Shown one piece after another: positions 45,601 through 57,600 of a DNA stretch of 64,000 bases (position 1 is the first letter of the stretch; every line of letters starts with the position of its first letter). This stretch comes from Saccharina japonica (taxonomy: Eukaryota; Sar; Phaeophyceae; Laminariales; Laminariaceae): positions 85,688 to 149,687 of the forward strand of contig MEHQ01004014.1 in assembly GCA_008828725.1 (NCBI GenBank), in the 5' to 3' direction. A program made the translations under genes and the position numbers. Below the pieces are notes generated by a model. The model saw only the letters and a list, made by a program, of their open reading frames with translations, had not been told where the DNA came from and did no database searches.

Positions 45601-48600
45601 CCAAGTAGCGGAGGTGTCTCTATTAGGAGTAGGAACGGTGCCCCGTCTCGAAAGGGGTGCATGGTTGATGGTCATACGGCTATGGCCATGCATGAATACG
45701 AGGACACCCCCTACCGCACTGTATAGGCATGACTCTATGCCCTACCACGGCATGATTCCCTCCCCTACCGCACTGTAATGGTAGAATGCGTACGCCCCCC
45801 CACACGGCGCTTCGCGCTTGGTGCAAGCAATGCCTGCCTGGTTGGTGAAAACCCAACGTGCTCCGTACCGGCATTGTAGGGATGCGAGGGTCTATGGCCG
45901 TGCACGACATTAGTACCGCCCCCCCCACCTACATGCCCCGTCCCGGCATTGTAGGGATGCGAGGGTCTATGGTCATATGACTACGGCCGTGCACGACATG
46001 AGTACACCACCTCCGCCGACAAATACTAAACACGTGCACCCGTCCCGGCATTGTAGGGATGCGAGGGTCCATGTCATGCGACTACGGCCATGCATTATAC
46101 ATGAGTTCACCCCCGGCCCCCCCCCGTCAAATATCAGAACACTCGACGTGCCCGAACTCCCCCACCCGCACGTTTTATTGTCGCGCATCAATTGCTCCAG
46201 ATTGGACTGAAGATCGAACGAGTGAGCAAGGGCAAGTACGCTGAGCTGTTCGCCGCGGAGAGAGGGTTCACCCCTGCAGAGGACGCGTACTGGAGCAAGA
46301 ACGCTATGAACGTTAGTGCTTCGTTTTTCTGTTTCTTGTATTGTTTTTCTGTTTCTTGTATTGTTTTTTCTTTTTGCTTCGGATTGTTTACGTAGTTTTT
46401 TTTTGTTGCTTTTGTCTTGGTATTGTTTTGTTGTTTTGTTTTGTTGCTTTTGTTTTGTTTTATCTTGATGTGTTTTATTTTGTTTGTTTTTTTGTGTGTT
46501 TTCGGTTTCGTTTCGGTTTCGTTTTTTGTTTTGTCTGGTTTTGATGTACGTATATAGTTTGTTGCGTTGCGATTCGTTTTAATTTTTCTTTTCTTTTTGT
46601 GTTGTTTTTTGTTTTTGGTTCGCCTTGTTTTCGTTTTTGCCACACCCTGTCCCTTAATATAGAGACAGAGTGGAACATCTTAAGCTCGCCACAGCATCTT
46701 CGTCTTGTAGAAAACCAGAGCTACGACAGTCTCTCCAAGCACAGCATCCAAGCACTGACTACTGGTATAAGGTTCGGGTTAGGGTTAGGGTTCGGGTCGG
46801 AGGGTCGGCTTCAGGCGCCGAATCCAACACCTCCGTAAATATTCGCTATCAAGGTGTGTCCGCCCCCCAATTAATATGGCCTATGGCCCCCCGACGATTT
46901 TGTCGCGAAGGCTCTGCCATATCTCGAAATGATGCTCGTTGGTGCTGCCCCGCCCGCCCGCCCGCCCTTGTTTTCGTATGTACGCCTCGTACTATTGTGG
47001 AAAACCAGATCGACAGTACGACGAGTTTGTTGCGAAAGCTGCCATGTCTCGAAGGATACTTATTGATGCTGCCCCCCCCCGACCACCCGCCCTTGTTTTC
47101 ATATGTATGCCTCGTACTAATGTGGAAAACCAGAGCTACAGTACGACGAGTTCGTTGCGAAGGCTCTGCCATGTCTCGAAGGGATGTTCATTGATGCTGC
47201 CCCCCTCCCCGACCCGCCCGCCCGCCCGCCCGCCCTTGTTTTCGTATGTATGCCTCGTACTACTGTGGAAAACCAGAGCTACGAGGACTTTGTGGCGAAA
47301 GCTGCCATGTCTCGAAGGATGCCCCTCGAGGACATGAAGCGGAGGGCGCAGGGGAGAGTCTGGACAGGGTCGCAGGCCAAAGCTTTGGTAAGATGAGAAA
47401 CAAAAAATATGTGTTTCCTCATTGTATTTTATGTATGCCGTGTCTTAATTTACTTGAGAACTGGTACCAATTGTGTTACAGGGGGCCCTGCTATATAGAT
47501 TCGAAACGGGCGGGGGGAGGCTTCCCCAGTGTATCCATGAAGAATACAAGTGCCGCATCGATGGAAAGCCTACCATAAACCGTGCACTTTTAACAGACAG
47601 CCTAAGGTAAAGGCGCGTGAGTACACCCCCCCCCCCCTCCCGGATTTCGTGTAGGGGAGCTGGACCTGCCAGAAAGAAGGAGGAGGTATACCAGTAGCCG
47701 GGAGGAGGAGGAAGTAGATGCACAGATGTGCCCATGTGGCAAAGCCATAGAGAGTAGAATTCACATAGTGGGAGAATGTGAAAGGTATAAGGAGGAAAGG
47801 GATGTGCTAGAGGAGGAGATGAGGAAAATAGACGAGTGTGACATAGAGCAGTTTGGTACACTAAATAGTAGCGAGAAAACGATCGCTATCTTAGGAGATA
47901 GATGGTGGCCACAGGCGGCGAAACAAGAAGCGGATAAGATTAGCAAAAAAAGTTATTTGTAATATATGGAAACAACGTATGAGCGCCCAAGTGTTGGAGG
48001 TGTCTCTATTAGGAGTAGGAACGGTGCTCCGTCTCGAAAGGGATGCGTGGTCAATGGTCAAATGACTAAGGCAAGCAACAAATGAGTACGCCCCCCCCCC
48101 CCCCCCCTCCCGGACGCCGTTTTTTTTTTTCGCTCCCGCCAGGGTCTTGTCGATGAACTGGGGGGACTGGACAGGGCCGTGGAGGTGAGAGCTGCCGCTT
48201 CGCTGTTTTTTGTGTTTCCGATTGTACCGCGTAGTGATTGTGCCGTTGTGCCGCATGATAACCACGCCGCATTTAAATGTCCGGCACAATGATTGTGCCG
48301 TTGTGCCGCATGATCATCGCGCCGCATTTGAATGTACCGCACTTTGATTGTGCCATTGTGCCGCATGACAATCACGCCGCGTACTACTGTTGCGCTCCAT
48401 GTATATCAAACTTGGCCGCGAAACAATTGTACCGTATAATTTAGAGTGTGCTTGTATCGCATCGTCGTGGAGTTGTGCGGCAATTCTTGGTGCAACGTAA
48501 TGACGGTGACCGTTGCCGTGTGTGCAGAAGCAAGCACTGAATCGATGCCAGTCGGCTGGTGATCTGGTGATACAGCATGAGGTGTGAGCTCCGCAGAGCG

Positions 48601-51600
48601 AGTGGGATGTATGGTCCCAGTTGTTGTGTTGGTTATCATCGGTCTCGAAGAGCAGACCAAGTGTCAGCAGCGGTTCTGTTCCTTGACTTGTTCCTGTGTC
48701 GGCCTGGCCTGACCCTCCATGGCTGCCATGCCAACCACGTACAAGGATCCGGACTTTGATCTGACAAAGACCCAGGCTATATACAATGAGACACCTCTGC
48801 TTCTGGACGGGCTGTCGTGGAACAAGACCGGAAGGGTTACTGGTCGTGACACGGTCATGACAGCACCATCGGAGCCCCCCAACTCCGTTGTCGCCTGCTA
48901 CAACTGCGGCGAGGACGACCACTACAAGCCGCCCCTTGTAGTGGCCGTCATTACCGCAGTGATGGCAGGTGTCAACGGAGTTGGGCTCCGATGCTACTGT
49001 CACGGCCTTGCCACAAGACCAGCGATCCTTCCGTTCTTGTTCCGTGACAGCCCGTCCAGGCAGAGAGGTGTTTGTCTCATCGTCGCCTGGACCTATGTCA
49101 GATCAAAATCCGGATCCTTGTATACAGGTCGTCAGCTTTTTGTCTCGTTTGCTCTCCGGGAGCCCTTGAACTATGGTGTCAGTGAAGTGGCGATTCGGTG
49201 ACAGGTTTCTTGACCGCAGCGAGCCGGCTATGCGGATGCGTGTAGCCTTCATAATGTAGTTGTCTAGGTCTTCATCCGGCTCCATGGATGTCGCTGGTAG
49301 AGCTGCCTGCAAAGCCCGGATGGTTTCGTTCGTGACGCTGAGGTATCTAGATTCCAACTCTTCGCATGGCTTTTAAGGCCATCACCTCGAGTCCCGCGCT
49401 CGTGGTGTTCATCCCTGACCACCAGGAAAGCCGCTGCCTTTTCCGCAAACAAGTTACAGGAATGCGGACAGGTCTTGGTGGGCGCGATCGTACGTATGCG
49501 CTCTGGCGTGCAGAAGCTTACCCCCTGGTGTATACAACAGACCAAGTGTCAGCGACGGTGCTGTTTCTTGAGCTTGTTCCTGTGTGGGCCTGGCCTACCC
49601 TCCACGGCTGCCATGCCAACCACCTACAAGGATCGGGAATTTGATCTGACGAAGGTCCAGGCTGCGGTGAGGCACCTCGTTCGCGGAACAAGACCGGAAG
49701 GGTTGCTGGTCGTAACACGGCCATGACAGCAGCATCGGAGCCCCCAACTCTGTTGTCGCCTGCTACAACTGCGGCGAGGACGACCACTACAAGCCGCCCT
49801 TGTAGTGGCCGTCGTTGCCGCAGTAATGGCAGGAAACAACGGAGTTGGGCTCCGATACAGTTGTCAAGGCCTTGCCACACGACCAACGATCCTTCTGGTC
49901 TTGTTCCGCGACAGCCCGTCCCACCAGAGGTGTCTGTCTCATCGTCGCCTGGATATTTGTCAGATCCAAATCCGGATCCTTGTATACAGGTCGTCAGCTT
50001 TGTGTAGCAGATAGCTCTCCGGGAGCCCTTGAACTATGGTGTAAGTGATATGGTGATTCGGTGACAGGCTCCTTGACCGCGGCGATCCGGCTGCGCGGAT
50101 GCGTGTAGCCTTCATCATGTAGTTGTCGGGATCTTTGCATCCTGCTCCATATAGATGTCGCTGGTATTGCTGCCTGCAAAGCCCGGATGGTTTCGTTCGT
50201 GACCCTGAGGTATCTAGATTCCAACTCTCAGCATGGCCTTTAAGGCCATCACCTCGATCCCCGCGCTCCTGGTATTCATGCCTGGCCACCAGGAAAGCTG
50301 ATGCCTTTTCCGCAACCAAGTACAGGAATGCGCACAGGTCTTGGTTGGCTCCTATCGCCGTAGGCGCTCTGGCGTTGCAGTAGCGTTCCCCCCGGTGTAT
50401 ACAACAGACCCCGTGTCAGCAGCGGTGCTGTTTCTTGAGCTTGTTCGTGTGTGGGCCTGGCCTGACCCTCCGTTGCTGCCATGCCAACCGCCTGAAAATA
50501 TCCGGAATCTGGTCTGACAAAGATCCAGGCTATATACAATGAGACACCTCTGCTTCTGGACGGGCTGTCGCGAAACAAGACCAAAAGGGTTGCTGGTCGT
50601 GACACGGCCATGACAGCAGCATCGGAGCCCCCAACTCTGTTGTCACCCCTGCTACAACTGCGGCGAGGACGACCACTACAAGCCGCTCTTGTAGTGGCCG
50701 TCGTTGCCGCAGTAATGGCAGGTAACAACGGAGTTGGGCTCCGATGCTTTTGTCATGGCCTTGCCTCACGACCAGCGATCCTTCCGGTCTTGTTTCGGGA
50801 CAGCCCGTCCCGCCAGAGGTGTCTGCCTCATCGTCGCCTGGATCTTTGTCAGATCAAAATCCGGATCCTTGCTATACAGGTCGTCAGCGTTGCGTAGCAG
50901 ATAGCTTCCTGGGAGCCCTTGAACTATGGTGACAGTGAAGTGGTAGTTCGGTGACAGGTTCCTTGACCGCGGCGAGCCGGGTATGCGGATGCGTTTAGCC
51001 TTCATAATGTAGTTGTCGGGATATTTTCATCCTACTCCATAGATGTCGCTGGTAAAGTTGCCGGCAACGCCCCGATCGTGTCGTTCGTAACCCTGAGGTA
51101 TCTATATTCCAACTCTTAGCATGGATTTTAAGGCCACCACCTCGAGTCCCGCGCTCGTGGTAAGCATGTTTGGCCGCCAGAAAAGCCGCCGGGTTGTCAG
51201 CAACCAATTACAGGAATGCGGACAGGTCTTGGTTGGCGCGATCGTACGTAGGTGCTCTGGTGGTGCAGCAGCATACCCCCGGGTGTATACAACAGACCAA
51301 GTGTCAGCGACGGTGCTGTTTCTTGAGCTTGTTCCTGTGTGGGCCTGGCCTACCCTCCACGGCTGCCATGCCAATCACTTACAAGGATCGGGAATTTGAT
51401 CTGACGAAGGTCCAGGCTGCGGTGAGGCACCTCGTTCGCGGAACAAGACCGGAAGGGTTGCTGGTCGTGACACGACCATGACAGCAGTTTCGGAGCCCGC
51501 AACTCTGTTGTCGCCTGCTACAACTGCGGCGAGGACGGCCACTACAAGCCGCCCCTTGTAGCGGCCGTCGTTGCCGCAGTAATAGCAGGTAACAACGGAG

Positions 51601-54600
51601 TTGGGCTCCGATGCTTTTGTCATGGCCTTGCCTCACGACCAGCGATCCTTCCGGTCTTGTTCCGCGACAGCCCGTCCCGCCAGAGGTGTCTGTCTCATCG
51701 TCGCCTGGATTTTTGTCAGATCCAAATCCGGATCCTTGTAAACAGGTCGTCAGCGTTGTGTAGCAGATAGCTCTCTGGGAGCCCTTGAACTATGGTATCA
51801 GTGAAGTGGCGGTTCGGTGACAGGTTCCTTGACCGCGGCGAGCCGGGTATGCGGATGCGTTTAGCCTTCATAATGTAGTTGTCGGGATATTTTCATCCTT
51901 CTCCATAGATGTCGCTGGTAAAGCTGCCTGCAAAGCCCGGATGGTTTCGTTCGTGACCCTGAGGTACCTAGATTCCAACTCTTGGCATGGCTTTTAAGGC
52001 CACCACCTCGAGTCCCGCGCTCGTGGTAAGCATGTTTGGCCACCAGAAAAGCCGCCGGGTTGTCCGCAACCAAGTACAGGAATGCGGACAGGTCTTGGTT
52101 GGCGCGATCGTACGTAGGTGCTCTGGTGGTGCAGCAGCATACCCCCGGGTGTATACAACAGACCAAGTGTCAGCAGCGGTGCTGTTTCTGGAGGCTGTTC
52201 CTCTGTGGGCCTGGCCTGACCCTTCATGGCTGCCATGCCAACCACCTGCAAGGATCGGGAATTTGATCTGACAAATATGCAGGCTGCGATGAGATACCTC
52301 TGTCGCGAAACAAGACCGGAAGGATTGCTGGTCGTGACACGGCCATGACAGCAGCATCGGAGCCCCCAACTCTGTTGTCACCCCTGCTACAACTGCGGCG
52401 AGGACGACCACTACAAGCCGCTCTTGTAGTGGCCGTCGTTGCCGCAGTAATGGCAGGTAACAACGGAGTTGGGCTCCGATGCTACTGTCATGGCCTTGCC
52501 ACACGACCAGCAATCCTTCCGGTCTTGTTCCGCGACAGTACGTCCAGGCAGAGAGGTATCTCATGATAGCCTGGATCTTTGTCCGATCAAAATCCGGATC
52601 CTTGTATACAGGTCGTCAGCTTGATGTCGCGATAGCTCTCCGGGAGCCCTTGAACTTTGGTGTCAGTGAAGTGGCGATCGTTGACAGGTTCCTTGATCGC
52701 GGCGAGCTGGCTATGCGGATGCGTGTAGCCTTCATAATGTTGTTGTCGGGATCTTCACCCGGCTCGATAGATGTCGCTGGTAAAGCTGCCTGCAAAGCCC
52801 GGATGGTTTCGTTCGTGTCCCTGAGATACTGTAGCTTCCAACTCTTGGCATGGCTTTTAAGGCCATCACCTCGAGTCCCACGCTCGCTCGTGGTATGCAT
52901 GTATGGTCATGAGGAGAGCCGCTTCCTTTCCGCAACCAAGTACAGGATTGCGCACAGATCCTGGTTGGCGCTATCGTACGTATACGCTCTGGCGTTGCAG
53001 CAGCATACCCCCGGGTGTATACAACAGACCAAGTGTCAGCAGCGAGGTGCTGTTTCTTGAGCCTGTTCCTGTGCGGGCTTGGCCTGACCCTTCGTGGCTG
53101 CCATGCCAACCACCTGCAAGGATCGGGAATTTGATCTGACAACGATTCAGGCTGCGGTGAGACACCTCGTTCGCGGAACAAGACCGGAAGGGTTGCTGGT
53201 CGTGACACGGCCATGACAGCAGCATCGGAGCCCCCCAACTCCATTGTCGCCTACTACAACTGCGGCGAGGAGGACCACTACGAGCCGCCCCTTGTAGTGG
53301 CCGCCATTACCGCAGTAATGGCAGGAAACAACGGAGTTGGGCTCCGATGCAGTTGTCATGGCCTTGCCACACGACCAGCAGTCCTTCCGCTCTTTTTGCG
53401 CGACAGCTCGTCCAGCCAGAGAGGTATCTCATGGTCATACGACTACGGCCATGCATGAAATGAAGTACCCACCCCCCGCTCTTCGACCTTGACCCCGCCT
53501 CTACTACCCCGCCCCACCCTAGCCTAGCCCAACCTCCGTCTTTGTGTCTCTCTCCTCCGTTTTGTTGTGGTTACCTTGCTCGGTCCCATTTCATTTAGGT
53601 GTGCCGCGACATGGTGGACTTGAAAAAGCTTGCGACTAAGAAGATGGTGGCGGCGGAGAGAGCAGCCGCTGCGGCGATGAAGAAGAAGGAGCGCGAGGAA
53701 GGAAAGGTGGGTCCAGTCCGGCCAGGCCCGGTCCGGTCCGTCCCTCCCCCCGCCCCTCTGTCTGTCCCTCCCTCCCTCCCTCCCTCCCTCTGCCCCCCGC
53801 TGTGTTCTATCCTCCACACTTTCTCTATACCGAAACAAGAACTCCGTGCTCCATCCCGGCATTGTAGGGATGCGAGGGTCTATGGTCATACGACTGCGGC
53901 CATGCTTGACTATGAAGTACACCCCCCCCCCCCATATCCTGCATTTCAATTGTGCGCGCACAGTGCTTGCAGAACGTCGAAATTGCTGGGGCTGACTACC
54001 GTAATAATGCGAGTAACCCCCCCCGGAATCAATTCATTGAAGGCTGTTGTCCATATACAAGTCCGCCTCACAAGCGGTTCTTAGTAGGATGCAGCTCAAC
54101 CCCCATGCGACTCGCTCAGCACCTCACGGCGCTTCGCGCTTGGTGCTATTAATAGCAATGTCTGCCTGGTCGGTGAAAACCCGACATGCTTCGTCCCGGC
54201 ATTGTAGGGATGCGAGGGTCTATGATCATACGACTACGGCTGTGCACGACATGCACACACCCCCTCGACCCGCCTCCCCTCTGCCCTTTCTGCCCCCTCC
54301 CCTCCTCCTCCGACCAAACACACATACCCAACTATTGCTCCATTCTCGAAAGAGAATGCGCGATCATGGCCAAATTAATAAGGCAAGCTAACAATTAAAG
54401 TAGCACCCCCCCCTCCCAGTCCACTATCCTCTCCACGCCCCCTCCCCGTCTCTCCCTACCTCTCCCCTCGCCCTCCCTCCCCCCATCCCCTCAAACCCAA
54501 CCCAACCTCACTTTGCCTGACGCGCTTCCCCGTAGGGGGCTAAAAAGGACGCACCAGCAGCTAAAGAGGAGGTTGGTGCGGAGCTTAAGGGTGACGTCGA

Positions 54601-57600
54601 CAGCACCAAAAACGCCTCCATGGCAATTGTGAAAACCGAGAAAACGGAGGAGGCAAAGGACGGTGACGACGAATCGGAGATTGTCCTGTCTGACGAGGAC
54701 ATCCCCTTCGGACCACTGGGAATTTTCCCGGAACTTTACTCGGATCTTCAGGCGCAGGTGGGCGTGTTTTCCCTCTTTCGTTCGATAAGCGTTTTTTTTT
54801 CTTCCAGGGATGAACCATTATCCTCCCCTCCTGGGGAATGGAGTCAGTTCTGCTGCTGTTGTTGGTATACGAAGTATATTTTGGACAACACTCGTATTTT
54901 CATGCACGCTCCTCTCATGCCACTCCGAGGAGAAAGCTTGCACTTGGACGAAGTTTATACCGGGTACAAAGTTAAGGTTCCTCTTCGGGATGATTGTGGT
55001 TGACTTGAAAACCCGGGGGGGGGTGCCACAAGCTGAAAAGAGAGTTATAACACAGCAGGCGTTCGAGGGGCGTTCCTCGTATCAGCTACGTACTCGTACG
55101 TAGCCAGCCACCGCGCAAGACCGAAGAACACACACACAAAAAAAAAAACTTGAAAACTACGTAAAATAAGCAAGAAGTACGTACCGTATATGACACTGTA
55201 TACCACACCCCCTCGGACGAATCTCAACGCTGATTTTCTCGACGACCGGTCGAGCGCTGACCCCGAGCGACCCGTTTATGGAAAGACCTCGACGAGATGC
55301 TCCGAAAGCCGCCTTTTTCGTTGTCTGTGCCCCCCTGATTGTTATGGAGAAAATTCGCTTCGAAATTCACCCCAGGGAGTGTGATATACAATGTCATATA
55401 CGGTAGACACTGGACAAGTATCCGGGCAATTGTCACCGATCAGACCGAATGCGCTTGTTATTACCCTTATTTTTGCAAGCTTGGTGTGATATCATACTTC
55501 GACCGCGCGTGCTATATATACGGGGGGGGGTGTTAGGTTTTAGAGTGGTACCCCAGGCAATTACTACGTGAGACCTGTTTTTTTGTTGCTGCTTTCAAGG
55601 GGACGCTGAATCAACAGGCGAGAGTTATAGTAATAACAATGTGAGAGCATGAGTTTCCATCGTCATGCATGGATGTACATCCTGCTATATATACGGGGGG
55701 GTGTTAGGTTTTAGAGTGGTACCCTAGGCAATTATTACGTGAGACCTGTTTTTTTGTTGCTGCTTTCAAGGAGACGACTGAGTCCATAGGCGAGGGTTAA
55801 GAAAACTGAGCTATAGTAATAACAATGTGAGAGCATGAATTTCCATCATCCTGCATAAGGACGTAAAAAACCCGTAAGGACGCGCGATCGAAGTATCACA
55901 CTCAGCTATATAGCAAATATGAGTTTCGACGAAATCGTCGATCTCACAGCTGTTGTTGTTTTTGTTGTTGTTTTTTTATATACCATGGTGCACAGCAAGC
56001 AGGATTATATATTACCACATATCTCTCCACCAGGTATTCATCTACTTATGGTTAAAGTCTGGTCTATTGATACGACCCTTTTGTGGTTTGTTTCGGCGTG
56101 CACCCGATATTCATTCAGGTGGTCCAGGAAGCGAAGGATGAGATTCGGGCGCAATCGGAGAAGGCCTCGAAGGGGGGCAAGGAGAGGCAGACGCGGGTCA
56201 AGAACATACAGCCCAGCTCGGGTGAGAGACTCTTCCACCCCTCGGACAGATCATGTACAGATCATCTACTCGTACAGATCATCTACAGATCATCGATTCC
56301 TACCTCACGACCTAGATATTCCAAGGAAGATGTATCCCTGGTCTGTATGATCTATATGATCCAGCTCATGTTGCCTGCTTGTATAAAATAATTTTGTGCT
56401 GGTCGGTGTTACGTGACTATTAGGAGGGGGGGCATAGTAAATAGGACCAACCATTGTTAGTAAAAATCCGTAGATATATAGGTTCTTGTGTGTACGGGAG
56501 GTCCTATTTACTACATTAGCCCACCCCGTAATAGCACTGTTACTTGCCCAGTGGCTACTTCCTTCCTTTTTATTTAGCTTTCCAAGACCTCTTCTTTTTT
56601 TTTCTCGTGTTTTTCGTTCTCTCCCGGTGGGTACGTACGAGTATCATAGAGCTGGTATAATGACGCATGCTACGATAGAGAGGGGCGCCATGATTTTTCT
56701 TGAGCTCTTCACTTAAGGAGCGTCATACCTCACCGAAAAAATGATTTTGGAGGCAAATTAAAGTGCTGCCGGATGAGAAATCTCATGACCGAAGTATACT
56801 CTGAAACATTATTCGTCACAAGTATAAAAGTCCGACGAATTTGGGTTAAGGAGCCCGATCGTTCAGAAAACGATTNCGTTGTCTGTGCCCCCCTGATTGT
56901 TATGGAGAAAATTCGCTTCGAAATTCACCCCAGGGAGTGTGATATACACTGTCATATACGGTAGACACTGGACAAGTATCCGGGCAATTTCCACCGATCA
57001 GACCGAATGCGCTTGTTATTACGCTTATTTTTGCAAGCTTGGTGTGATATCATACTTCGACCGCGCGTGCTATATATACGGGGGGGGGTGTTAGGTTTTA
57101 GAGTGGTGCCCCAGGCAATTACTACGTGAGACCTGTTTTTTTGTTGCTGCTTCCAAGGGGACGCTGAATCAACAGGCGAGAGTTGTACAATAGTAATGAC
57201 AATGTGAGAGCATGAGTTTCCATCGTCATGCATGGATGTACATCCTGCTATATATACGGGGGGGTGTTAGGTTTTAGAGTGGTACCCCAGGCAATTATTA
57301 CGTGAGACCTGTTTTTTTGTTGCTGCTTTCAAGGGGACGACTGAATCCATAGGCGAGAGTTGTAGTAATAACAATGTGAGAGCATGAATTTCCATCATCA
57401 TGCATGGATGAATGTACTTCCTGCATAAGGACGTATAAAACTCGTAAGCACGCGCGATCGAAGTATCACACTCAGCTATATAGCAAATATGAGTTTCGAC
57501 GAAATCGTCGATCTCACAGCTGTTGTTTTTGTTGTTGTTTTTTATATACCATGGTACACAGCAAGCAGGATTATATATTACCATATATCTCTCTACCAGG

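Larger units (their letters stand above)
55317..56875. repeat. 1.56-kb overlap segment, copy 1 (contains exon 19)
   Basis: From CGTTGTCTGTGCCCCCCTGA to GTTCAGAAAACGATT, this segment is repeated after the n at 56,876. The copy before the n ends at the position matching about 58,584, and the copy after it starts at the position matching 55,317, which is the dovetail expected from unmerged contigs. Inside it is a 174-bp direct repeat (TGCTATATATACGGGGGG..., 55,510 and 55,683). Confidence 0.8.

Noticed and set aside
48314-49003. A 229-codon minus-strand frame as a host gene.
   Set aside because: It runs through the gag inverted-repeat array and shares its content with the other units.
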